A stretch of DNA of 64,000 bases from Streptomyces uncialis (GTDB taxonomy: Bacteria; Actinomycetota; Actinomycetes; Streptomycetales; Streptomycetaceae), in assembly GCF_001905345.1 (NCBI RefSeq), contig NZ_LFBV01000001.1, positions 941,321 through 1,005,320 of the forward strand. Direction: 5' to 3'. Positions 36,372 to 44,551 of the stretch are shown here, piece after piece. The notes under the pieces are model-generated. The model made no database searches. It had not been told where the DNA came from and was given only the letters and a program-made list of their open reading frames with translations. Numbering within the stretch: position 1 is the first letter of the stretch; each line of letters opens with the position of its first letter. The position numbers and the translations under genes were made by a program.

Positions 36372-37112
36372 TCAGTGGGCGGCGACCCGAGCCATCGGGC
36401 TGTGCCGGGCCTGTAGCGGCATTCCGCCGGGCTCCGGCCGTCCGACCTGCCGTGGGGCGGGCTGCGCGGGACCACGCCGTGGCCCGGCCGCTGCCCCGTT
36501 CTGGACGTCCATCACGGCGTGCGCCACGAGTCCGCCCATCGGGTCGTGCCGAATCAGGTCCCGTAGCCGGGACCGCGAGGAACGTCCTTCGTTCCCCGGG
36601 TACAGATGCTTGCCGAGTCCGACCGCGTGGGCCAGTGCGGCGAGCGCCGCGGTCCGGGGATCCGGCGGTACGCCGGTCCGGATCGCGCTGTCCAGCCGGG
36701 ATCTGATCTCCCGGCTGATCGCCGTGTCCGTCGCCTGGTAGCGAGTCGTCGGCAGCACTCCGCACATCTGGCCCGCCACGGCATGCACCATGCCGCACCG
36801 CTCCAGATGCGAGAGATAGGTCTGGCGCAACCCCAGTCGGGGCCCGCCTATCCAGTGGACGGCCCGCACCGGTGCCCCGCGCCTGCGGAGCAGTTCCAGT
36901 GCGGAGTCCAATGTCGGATCTCCGGTCGGCCGTGGCACGACCACGGCGATACGATCCCCGTCCGGGGCTATTCGCCCGGCCAGCGCCAGCTCCACTAGCT
37001 GTGCACCGGCCAGACCGAGATCGAGCGACTGCGGCTGCGCTGTGGTACCCGTGGTCGGGTCCAGAGCGAGCAACAGAAGCTCCTCCGGAAGTGTTCTGCG
37101 GCTCCTGCCCAT
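36372..37112 (-). CDS. GOLPH3/GPP34-family phosphoinositide-binding-like protein
   Basis: A 246-aa protein. LPEELLLLALDPTTG at the N-terminus, LGLAGAQLVELALAGRI and the basic tail around LRDLIRHDPMGGLVAHAVMDVQ follow the GOLPH3 (GPP34) pattern common in Streptomyces. The fold is helical, and eukaryotic relatives bind phosphatidylinositol-4-phosphate on Golgi membranes. The bacterial role is not established. It is divergent from the D,D-carboxypeptidase gene. Confidence 0.85.
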   Translation of the reverse strand: MGRSRRTLPEELLLLALDPTTGTTAQPQSLDLGLAGAQLVELALAGRIAPDGDRIAVVVPRPTGDPTLDSALELLRRRGAPVRAVHWIGGPRLGLRQTYLSHLERCGMVHAVAGQMCGVLPTTRYQATDTAISREIRSRLDSAIRTGVPPDPRTAALAALAHAVGLGKHLYPGNEGRSSRSRLRDLIRHDPMGGLVAHAVMDVQNGAAAGPRRGPAQPAPRQVGRPEPGGMPLQARHSPMARVAAH

Positions 37113-37364
37113 CCATGCCTCCCCGCGTGGATGAATGACAGGGTGACCCCTCTCACATTGGTCTGTCGAGAGTGCGTGGCCGCTTTGTAGTGGAACCGAT
37201 AGGTATGTCGTTCTCGTCTACCGCAAGGGGCGGGTCCGAAACCAGCACACTGGGGGCGGCCGGGTTCCCCGAATTCGGGGCTGGGGCGAGCCGTGCGGTC
37301 CAATGACTGGGCAAGCGCGGCCGGTTTCGGCTGAGCGGTTGACAGCATGGCGTAGGAGGCATCG

Positions 37365-40190
37365 GTGGCGGGCGAGTCCCCCGACAGGTCGGAGCAGCGG
37401 AGTGTGTCGGGAGGCCCGGGGGCTTCATCGACACCTATGACGGCGTCGGCGTCCGAACCGGTTCCGGCGTCCGCCGGTGATCCGGCACCCGGCGGCGATC
37501 CACGTTTGACGATGGCCCGCGCGGGGGCCGCCCCGGCCGGCGACGCACGGCCCGACCACGCGACGGCGGTGTTCCGAACCTCGCACGAGGTCTCCGGGAC
37601 GGAGTCGGGTACGGCGGCCCCGGATTCGGGTGCCGCGGCGGCCGGCGGGGGCGTACGGGACGGCGGTGGGTCGGACGGTTCCGTCGGCGGAACCGGGGCG
37701 CGAGCCGGGGAGGGCGCCGAGAGCGACCCCACGGGCGCCGTGGAGGCCGCTGGAGGTTCCGCTTCGAGTGGTGCCCGGCGTGGCGGCGTACAGGAGCCCA
37801 CAGGCGGCACTGAGGGCCTTGGCGGTGCGCCCGACGAGGACGACCGCCCCGACGGGTCCACCGAGGACGCCTCCCCGGACACGGACAGCGGTTCCGGCAC
37901 CCGTTCCGCTTCCGCTCCGGACGCCGACCGGACCGAAGCGGACATGGGGGCGTCGGAAGCGGATACGGGGGCTGCTGGCGCTGGTGGCGGCGGTGCTGTG
38001 GCTGCGGGGGCCGGGGGCGCTGCCCATGAGGACACGCGCGCGCCCCATGAGGACACCCGCTCCGGCGATGCGGTCACGGATCAGATCCCTGTGGCCACCG
38101 AAGCGGTCAACGCGGACACGAACGCGACCGACGAGGCCACCTCGGACGCGACCGCCGACGCTGATGCCGACGAAGCAGTAGACGCGGACGGCACGTCTGG
38201 CACGTCCGGTACGGACGCGCGCGCCGACGAAGCGGCCACGGAAGCGGACGCCGTGACCGGCCCCGAAGCGGACACGGGCTCCGTGACCGCGGAGGCCATC
38301 TCGGACGATGCGGCCGGCCGCACGGAAGACTCGCAGCGCGAGCCCGGTGACGAGCCCGGTGACGAACCCCTCGGCGGGCCCCGCGACGAACCTGCGGACG
38401 CGACAGCCGACGCGACGACGGACAAGGCGCCCCGCGAGGACCGCGATGAAGCCGAGGACCGCGACGAATCCGCGGACCCGGACGGCGAGCGCCCGGCCCC
38501 CGACCAGGCCACGGCGGTCTTCCGCGCACTGCCGCCCCACGTCGATCAGCCCACGACCACGCTCAAGCTCGGCGACCGCGACACACGGAACCCGGCCCCG
38601 GGCGCAGGCACCGACTCACCTGCGGGCGGGGGCGTGGGCTCCGGTCGCGCTTCCGGCGCCCCGACCGATGCGGCCACATCTAGGACACCGGCTTCCGCGC
38701 CCGTCGAACGGGAGCAGGAGCGGACCAGCAAGTTCGTCGCCCTCAAGCCGCTCGACGAGCCCTCCACACCCCGCCGCCCCGCCCCGAAGCCCTCGTGGGC
38801 GGCCGATGCGGCCGCCGCCCCCGTCCCGGGCGCGCGCACCGCCGGGCCCGCCGAGACCTCGGCGCTCCCCACGGCGTCCCCGGAGCGCACCACCCAGCAG
38901 CCGCTTCCCCCGAGGCCCCCGCTGGACCTCCTCGCCGAGCTGACCAACACGCCACCGCCCCGGGAGACCCCGCTGCGGACGGCCGCGCGGCGGGTCAAGA
39001 TCTGGACCCCGCTGGTTCTCCTGCTCGTGATCGTGTTCGCGGTCGCACAGTTCCTGCGACCGCTTCCGGAGCCGTCGCTGGTACTCACCGCCAAGTCGAC
39101 GTACGCCTTCCAGGGGGAGGACATCGCGCTGCCGTGGCCCGAGGAGGGCCAGGGGTGGATGGACGTCAACGGCGTCGGGACGATGGACGAGTTCGGTGAG
39201 CAGAAGCCCGTACCGATCGGCTCGGTCGCCAAGGCCATGACCGCGTACGTGATCCTCAAGGAGCACCCGCTCAAGCCCGGCGCGGACGGGGCGTCGATCC
39301 CTGTCGACGCCAAGGCCGAGCAGGAGGGCGGGCTCGACGCCGAGGGCGAGTCGACGCTGAACACCCTCAAGGAGGGCGACAAGATCTCGCAGAAGGACGC
39401 GATCGCCGCGATCATGATCCCGTCCGCGAACAACATCGCCCGGCTGCTGGCCCGCTGGGACTCCTCGGAGAAGGAGTTCGTCGAGAAGATGAACCAGGCC
39501 GCCAAGGACCTGGGCATGAAGAACACGACGTACACCGACCCGTCCGGGCTGAAGGAGACCACCGTCAGCTCCGCCGAGGACCAGGTGAAGCTCGGCAACG
39601 CGCTGGTCCGCATGAAGGCCCTCACGGACATCACCAGGCTGCCGGTGTGGACCGACCAGACCGGCAAGGAATGGCACAACTACAACCGGCTCGTCCCCTA
39701 TGACAACGCCATCGGCATCAAGACCGGCAGCACCACCAAGGCCGGCGGCAATCTCCTCTTCGCCGCCACCAAGGAGGTCGGCGGGGAGACGGCCATCGTC
39801 GTCGGCGCGGTTCTCGGGCAGCACAAGCCGCCGATCATCGACACGGTCAACGCCGTGAGCAAGACGGCCGTGATCGCGGCTCAGGACGCGGTCAAGGCCA
39901 GCACGGTGCTCAAGAAGGGCGCCGTCGTCGGACATGTGGACGACGGGCTCGGCATCCGGACCCCGGTCGTGGTGACCAAGGACGTGTCCGCCGTCGGCTT
40001 CGCCGGACACACGGTCAAGCTGGAGCTGACCGGTGACGGCGGGGAACTCGCGCACCAGGCCGCCGCGGGGACCCGCGTCGGCACCCTCACCGTCGGCGAC
40101 GGTAAGGGGGGCGCGATCGAGGTGCCCGTCGCGCTCCAGGACGCCAAGAGCGAACCGGGCCTCGGGACGAAGCTCACCCGAGTGGGCTGA
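37365..40190 (+). CDS. D-alanyl-D-alanine carboxypeptidase with very long disordered N-terminus
   Basis: A 941-aa membrane-bound penicillin-binding protein of the PBP5/DacA class, trimming peptidoglycan stem peptides. Active-site motifs are SVAK (Ser 620, Lys 623), SAN (Ser 687) and KTG (Lys 786). One membrane helix (WTPLVLLLVIVFAVAQFL, about 547-566) separates a C-terminal external domain from a 546-residue cytoplasmic tail. That tail is acidic and low-complexity (Asp, Glu, Ala, Thr), with many GA(A/T)GCGGNCA DNA words. GTG 37365 with taggagg supports this start. It is an unusually long tail for this family, and the paralogues I know are much shorter. Confidence 0.9.
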   Translation: MAGESPDRSEQRSVSGGPGASSTPMTASASEPVPASAGDPAPGGDPRLTMARAGAAPAGDARPDHATAVFRTSHEVSGTESGTAAPDSGAAAAGGGVRDGGGSDGSVGGTGARAGEGAESDPTGAVEAAGGSASSGARRGGVQEPTGGTEGLGGAPDEDDRPDGSTEDASPDTDSGSGTRSASAPDADRTEADMGASEADTGAAGAGGGGAVAAGAGGAAHEDTRAPHEDTRSGDAVTDQIPVATEAVNADTNATDEATSDATADADADEAVDADGTSGTSGTDARADEAATEADAVTGPEADTGSVTAEAISDDAAGRTEDSQREPGDEPGDEPLGGPRDEPADATADATTDKAPREDRDEAEDRDESADPDGERPAPDQATAVFRALPPHVDQPTTTLKLGDRDTRNPAPGAGTDSPAGGGVGSGRASGAPTDAATSRTPASAPVEREQERTSKFVALKPLDEPSTPRRPAPKPSWAADAAAAPVPGARTAGPAETSALPTASPERTTQQPLPPRPPLDLLAELTNTPPPRETPLRTAARRVKIWTPLVLLLVIVFAVAQFLRPLPEPSLVLTAKSTYAFQGEDIALPWPEEGQGWMDVNGVGTMDEFGEQKPVPIGSVAKAMTAYVILKEHPLKPGADGASIPVDAKAEQEGGLDAEGESTLNTLKEGDKISQKDAIAAIMIPSANNIARLLARWDSSEKEFVEKMNQAAKDLGMKNTTYTDPSGLKETTVSSAEDQVKLGNALVRMKALTDITRLPVWTDQTGKEWHNYNRLVPYDNAIGIKTGSTTKAGGNLLFAATKEVGGETAIVVGAVLGQHKPPIIDTVNAVSKTAVIAAQDAVKASTVLKKGAVVGHVDDGLGIRTPVVVTKDVSAVGFAGHTVKLELTGDGGELAHQAAAGTRVGTLTVGDGKGGAIEVPVALQDAKSEPGLGTKLTRVG

Positions 40191-40207
40191 TCCGTTCCGG
40201 CGCCCCT

Positions 40208-40242
40208 TTTCTGCCCGTCACCGGCCCGGTGGCGGGCAGAAA
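40208..40242 (+). terminator. Terminator hairpin
   Basis: TTTCTGCCCG-CACCG pairs with CGGTG-CGGGCAGAAA over about 15 bp, with one bulged position. It lies about 18 bp past the D,D-carboxypeptidase stop. Confidence 0.8.
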
Positions 40243-40395
40243 GCCCTCGGTGGGCGCCTGTCCACGGGGGTCCCGCACTCCCTGGCCGTACCTCCGCTCG
40301 TGTTAGCGTCGCGTGATCGGGGCAGGACACCTGGGTTTCCTGGGGCGCGCGCCCCGAGGAGCCCCGGCCCATGACGAACACGGGGAGAGCCGTAA

Positions 40396-42615
40396 GTGGC
40401 CACGACGGAGCCGACGCGGGCCGACGACGCCGAGCCGAACAACTCCGCCACGGCGGACAGAAGCGGACACGACACCGTGTCGCACCCGCCTTCCGGTCCG
40501 GCTTCCCGCCCGGGCAGGCGACCCCGATCGACGGCCGCACCGAGCCGAATAGGTGCCGCTCCGTCCACCCGGGAGCACCACCGGGCCCCGGCCAGGGACG
40601 AGAAGCCCGCGTCGCCCTCGCCGGAGGTCAATGCGGCCATTGAGGACACCTCGGTCATCGCGGCCGATGAGGTCACCCCGGCCATTGAAGTCACCCCGGT
40701 CACCCCGGCCAATGCGGCCAACGCGGCGCCTCCGGCCGTGGATGCCGATGCGGCCGATGAGGTCAAGCGCTCCGGCACCGAGACCCCCGCAAGCCCAGGG
40801 CCGTCCCGTACGCGCCCGGTGAGCTCCTCCATGAGGACATCCCCACGCACTCCGGTGGCCGCGGGAGACCCCGATGTGCCGAGCGGCCCCAACCCGCCCC
40901 GCCGCTTGCGGGCGGCGGACTTCGTCCGGCACCCCGTAGTCCAGGTCACGGCCGTCGCCGCGGCCTTGCATGTCGTCTGGTTCTTCACACTCGCGAACGG
41001 TGGGGGGGACCTGGCGGCCCAGGACGCGTGGGCGGAGTTCGTCGGACAGAACCCGGGGTCCGCGTACAACCTCGCCTGGTACGGCGGCATGCACCCCGTC
41101 TCGTACAGCGTGGTGTCGCCGTACCTCATGTCCGTGCTCGGGGTGCGGACGACGATGATGATCGCGGGCACCCTGTCCGCGACGTTGATGACCCTGCTCC
41201 TGCTGCGCAGCAAGCCGGTGCGCAAGCCCCTCGGCCCGGCCTATATGGGTCTCTTCGGTCTGCTGTGCAACGCCCTGTCCGGACGGGTCACCTTCGGCCT
41301 GGGGATGATGTTCGGGCTGGCGGCCGTCGCGACGGTGTTCTGCTGGCCGTACCGCTGGCGCGAGAAGCGGTGGGCCAAGGCCGCGGTGGCCGCGTTGTGC
41401 GCGGCCCTCGCCACGGCCTCCTCGCCGGTCGCCGGGCTGTACATCGGGCTGGTCGCGGTTGCGCTGTTCCTCCAGAAGCGCAGGCCCGGCGCCTACGCAC
41501 TGGGACTCGCGCCGACCGCCGTCGTCCTGCTCTCGGCGTGGCTGTTCCCGTTCTCCGGCACCCAGCCGATGTCCATCGGGTCGGCGAGCCTGCCCATGGT
41601 GTTCGGGGCACTTGTCTACTTCCTCATGCCGAAGGCGTGGAAGACGGTCCGCATCACCTCCGCCGTCTACACCCTCGCGGTGCTGCTGAGCTGGTTGATC
41701 AGCTCACAGGTCGGGTCCAACATCACCCGTCTCGCCATGCTGTTCGCCGGTGCCGTGCTGCTCGCCGCGCTGCCGTACACCGTGCCGCGCAGCCGCAAGT
41801 GGTACGTGATCGTGGTGGTGCTGGTCGGGTTCGTCACCTGGATCGGCGGCAAGACGGTCAACGACATCGTGAACACCACGCCGAAGGCGTCCTGGGCGCG
41901 GGAGCTGGCACCGCTGGTCAACCAGTTGCAGCAGGTGGACGCCGAGCGCGGTCGGGTCGAGGTCGTCCCGGCGCGCAGCCACCGGGAGGCGTCCGCGCTC
42001 GCCCGCTACGTGAACCTGGCGCGCGGCTGGAACCGCCAGGCCGACATGGAACGCAACCCGCTCTTCTACGACGACACCCTGAACTCCGCGAACTACCACG
42101 AGTGGCTGCGGCGGTGGGCCGTCCACTACGTGGTGCTGCCGGACGACGAGCCCGACGGCGACGGCGGACAACGGGAACGCGAACTCGTGCTGCGCGGCCA
42201 GCCCTATCTCAAGCAGGTGTGGGGCGACGCGAACTGGCAGCTCTTCGAGGTCACCGACCCCACCCCCATCGCCTCCCCGGACGCCACCGTCACGGACACC
42301 GAACAGGGCGGCATGACCATCGAGGTGCGGGAGCCCGGACGTGTCCTCATCCGGGTCCCGTACTCACCGTGGCTCGGTCTCCTCGACGCCCAGGGCGAGA
42401 GTGTGAAGCCGCCACAGGAGGCGGAGTCGTCCAAGGTGCGTGCCGAGGGTACGCCCAAGACCTTCCTCAACACGGAAGGCTGTCTGCTGGAGGCCCCGGA
42501 GGACGCCGACGGTGACCGCTGGACGGAGCTCCTCGCCCCGCGCGCGGGGACGTACCACCTCGTGGCCCGCTACCAGATCCCCCGGGGCACCACCTGCCCC
42601 GACGAGCTCCGCTGA
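40396..42615 (+). CDS. Polytopic membrane protein with disordered N-terminus
   Basis: A 739-aa protein. Residues 1-170 are disordered and include a stretch (about 90-125) built on repeated caatgcggcc/gatgaggtc DNA. About ten membrane helices follow from VQVTAVAAALHVVWFFTLA onward, with an early loop AWYGGMHPVSYSVVSPYL. An external C-terminal domain contains YVNLARGWNRQADMERNPLFYDD and a Cys pair near the end. The pattern of an early Asp/His loop plus many helices and a soluble tail recalls GT-C-type glycosyltransferases, but I see no decisive motif. It is downstream of the carboxypeptidase, so a cell-wall-related role is likely. GTG 40396 is taken as start. Confidence 0.75.
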   Translation: MATTEPTRADDAEPNNSATADRSGHDTVSHPPSGPASRPGRRPRSTAAPSRIGAAPSTREHHRAPARDEKPASPSPEVNAAIEDTSVIAADEVTPAIEVTPVTPANAANAAPPAVDADAADEVKRSGTETPASPGPSRTRPVSSSMRTSPRTPVAAGDPDVPSGPNPPRRLRAADFVRHPVVQVTAVAAALHVVWFFTLANGGGDLAAQDAWAEFVGQNPGSAYNLAWYGGMHPVSYSVVSPYLMSVLGVRTTMMIAGTLSATLMTLLLLRSKPVRKPLGPAYMGLFGLLCNALSGRVTFGLGMMFGLAAVATVFCWPYRWREKRWAKAAVAALCAALATASSPVAGLYIGLVAVALFLQKRRPGAYALGLAPTAVVLLSAWLFPFSGTQPMSIGSASLPMVFGALVYFLMPKAWKTVRITSAVYTLAVLLSWLISSQVGSNITRLAMLFAGAVLLAALPYTVPRSRKWYVIVVVLVGFVTWIGGKTVNDIVNTTPKASWARELAPLVNQLQQVDAERGRVEVVPARSHREASALARYVNLARGWNRQADMERNPLFYDDTLNSANYHEWLRRWAVHYVVLPDDEPDGDGGQRERELVLRGQPYLKQVWGDANWQLFEVTDPTPIASPDATVTDTEQGGMTIEVREPGRVLIRVPYSPWLGLLDAQGESVKPPQEAESSKVRAEGTPKTFLNTEGCLLEAPEDADGDRWTELLAPRAGTYHLVARYQIPRGTTCPDELR

Positions 42616-42638
42616 CCCACCAGACACGCTGTCATCCT

Positions 42639-42687
42639 GGACAGCGGACAGCGGACAGCGGACAGCGGACAGCGGACAGCGGACAGG
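42639..42687. repeat. 7-bp microsatellite GGACAGC
   Basis: Six perfect head-to-tail copies of GGACAGC and a seventh (ggacagg) lie between convergent genes. Confidence 0.95.
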
Positions 42688-42760
42688 GCGTGGCCTCTTT
42701 CGCCGCGCCCTGCACCACCCGTTTCCGCAGTGTCCTCTTTGTGGCCTCAGCTTCGTGGCC

Positions 42761-43288
42761 TCAGGCCGTGAGCGCCTTCTCGACGGCGTCGACGAGCTCC
42801 GCCGCCCCGGGCTCCACCGCAGGGGCGAACCGGGCGACGACCTGGCCGTCACGGCCGATCAGGAACTTCTCGAAGCTCCAGCGGATGTCACCGGAGTACC
42901 CCTCCGCGTCGGGGTGACCGACGAGCCGCTGGTACAGCTCGTGCCTGCTGTCCCCGTTGACCTCGATCTTCTCGGTCAGGGGGAACGTCACGCCGTACGT
43001 GGCGGAGCAGAACTCCGCGATCTCGTCCGCGCTTCCGGGCTCCTGCCCCATGAACTGGTTGCACGGAACGCCCAGGACGCTGAAGCCCTGGCCCGCGTAC
43101 CGCTCGTGGAGCTGCTCAAGGCCGGTGTACTGCGGCGTCAGCCCGCAGCGGGAGGCGACATTGACGATGAGGACGACGGAACCCTGGAGCGCGTCGAGTC
43201 CGGCGGGTTCGCCGTTCAGCGCGCGGATGTCCGTGTCGAGGGCGCGGGCGTCCGCCGGGTCGATGGCGTGCGATGAGGTGTCGGGCAT
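42761..43288 (-). CDS. Glutathione peroxidase-type thiol peroxidase
   Basis: A 175-aa protein. IVNVASRCGLTPQY carries the peroxidatic Cys (about 48) in place of selenocysteine. VLGVPCNQFMGQEPG is the second signature and WSFEKFLIGRDG the third, with its Trp. It reduces hydroperoxides; in actinomycetes lacking glutathione it probably uses thioredoxin (a second Cys is in CNQF). The ATG is at 43288. It is transcribed in the same direction as the TetR gene upstream. Confidence 0.95.
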   Translation of the reverse strand: MPDTSSHAIDPADARALDTDIRALNGEPAGLDALQGSVVLIVNVASRCGLTPQYTGLEQLHERYAGQGFSVLGVPCNQFMGQEPGSADEIAEFCSATYGVTFPLTEKIEVNGDSRHELYQRLVGHPDAEGYSGDIRWSFEKFLIGRDGQVVARFAPAVEPGAAELVDAVEKALTA

Positions 43289-43383
43289 GTCTGGATGCTA
43301 GTCGGCCCGCCCCCGTGAACGAGAACCCAGCGGCCACTCGCGGCCACCTGCGGCCAACCGCGACCAGGCGTTGTCCTCATTCC

Positions 43384-44178
43384 TCAGGGCGCGAGCCGCA
43401 GCGCGAGGCCGTCGAGGACGCGGTCGAGGCCGTAGCGGAAGTTCGTGTCACGGACCTCGGCCAGACTGCGGGCCCCCGAGGGCTTGGGCTGTTGCCGCAA
43501 CCGCGGATAGTCCGCCGAGGCCTCGTCGATCGCCGGCTGAAGACGGGCCGCCCAACGCTCCTCGTCCTCCCCGCTCCGGGCCACCATCGTGAGCCAGGCC
43601 GCCTCGCTCGTCCCGGTCCCGATGACGTAGGCGATGACCGTGGCGATCGCCTGGTCGGCCTCCTCCGCATCGAACCCGGCGGCTTCGAACAAGGCCAGCA
43701 TGCGGTCATTGAGGCGCATGACATGAGGACCGAGATAGGACAGGCCGACCTGGCTGAAAACCGAGGCGACCCACGGGTGCCGAAGGATCATCGCCCGGAC
43801 ACTGTCCGCGCAGACGACCGCGGACTCCCGCCAATGCGCGGGATCGTCGGTGTCCGGCACCAGGATCTCCCCGTACACCTCGTCCACCACCAGCTCGATC
43901 AGCTCGTCGCGGTTGGTGACGTGCCGGTACAGGGAGGTCGCTCCGGCACCCAGCCTGGTCCCGAGGCGCCGCATGCTGAGCGCCTCGATGCCCTCGGCGT
44001 CGAGGAGTTGGACGGCCTCCGCGACGATGTGCTCCCGGCTCAGCGCGGGCTGCTCCCGGCGCGGTCGACGGCGGGTCCAGGCGGAGGCCACGGGCGGCTC
44101 ATCATGCGCGCCCCCCGCGCTGCCGGAACTCTCGGACGGCTTCGCGGCCGCGGCGGACGGTTTCCTGCTGACGGCCAT
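43384..44178 (-). CDS. TetR-family repressor divergent from MFS pump
   Basis: A 264-aa regulator. After a Ser/Ala-rich N-terminus, the helix-turn-helix reads SREHIVAEAVQLLDAEGIEALSMRRLGTRLGAGATSLYRHVTNRDEL (about residues 45-92). The C-terminal ligand domain is of the TetR_C type with DPAHWRESAVVCADSVRAMILRHPW. ATG 44178 has aaggag about 12 nt upstream; the longer frame to 44700 is rejected because it crosses the operator region. It very likely represses itself and the divergent efflux gene through palindromes in between (44366-44466). Confidence 0.9.
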   Translation of the reverse strand: MAVSRKPSAAAAKPSESSGSAGGAHDEPPVASAWTRRRPRREQPALSREHIVAEAVQLLDAEGIEALSMRRLGTRLGAGATSLYRHVTNRDELIELVVDEVYGEILVPDTDDPAHWRESAVVCADSVRAMILRHPWVASVFSQVGLSYLGPHVMRLNDRMLALFEAAGFDAEEADQAIATVIAYVIGTGTSEAAWLTMVARSGEDEERWAARLQPAIDEASADYPRLRQQPKPSGARSLAEVRDTNFRYGLDRVLDGLALRLAP

Positions 44179-44365
44179 AACGCCTTGCTCCTTCGGTACG
44201 CGCTGTCGCTGATAGAGGTCCCGGGCATAGCAGCCGGAGGGCGTCCGGGGCATGCGCATCCCGCCGTTCCTGCCTGCTCCGAGGCTTCGCGGACGTGCGC
44301 CGTTCCGACTGCGATCGATCGCTCCTGAGCCCAGGGAAGCCCACCCCATCACCGTAGCGCACGCC

Positions 44366-44381
44366 GTACGCATCTGCGTAC
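44366..44381. promoter_or_regulatory. TetR operator candidate 1
   Basis: Perfect palindrome GTACGCA-tc-TGCGTAC in the divergent intergenic region. The half-site TGCG(T/A)AC recurs repeatedly in this region. Confidence 0.7.
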
Positions 44382-44411
44382 ACCCAACCCAAGCAGGGTC
44401 ATGCGAACGCT

Positions 44412-44427
44412 GTGCGCACTTGCGTAC
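44412..44427. promoter_or_regulatory. TetR operator candidate 2
   Basis: GTGCGCA-ct-TGCGTAC: same half-site spacing as candidate 1, with one mismatch. Confidence 0.7.
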
Positions 44428-44448
44428 GGCGTTCGGCGTGCGTACGGT

Positions 44449-44466
44449 GTTCGCAGTGCTGCGAAC
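44449..44466. promoter_or_regulatory. TetR operator candidate 3
   Basis: Perfect palindrome GTTCGCA-gtgc-TGCGAAC with a 4-bp spacer. Further half-sites follow at 44470-44505, as gtgcgca and gttcgca-n6-tgcgtca. Confidence 0.7.
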
Positions 44467-44551
44467 GGTGTGCGCATCGACGGAATGGTGTTCGCAGCCT
44501 GCTGCGTCAAGTGCTCTGGAACATCCGCGTCGTCCTATCGAAAGGTCTGTC

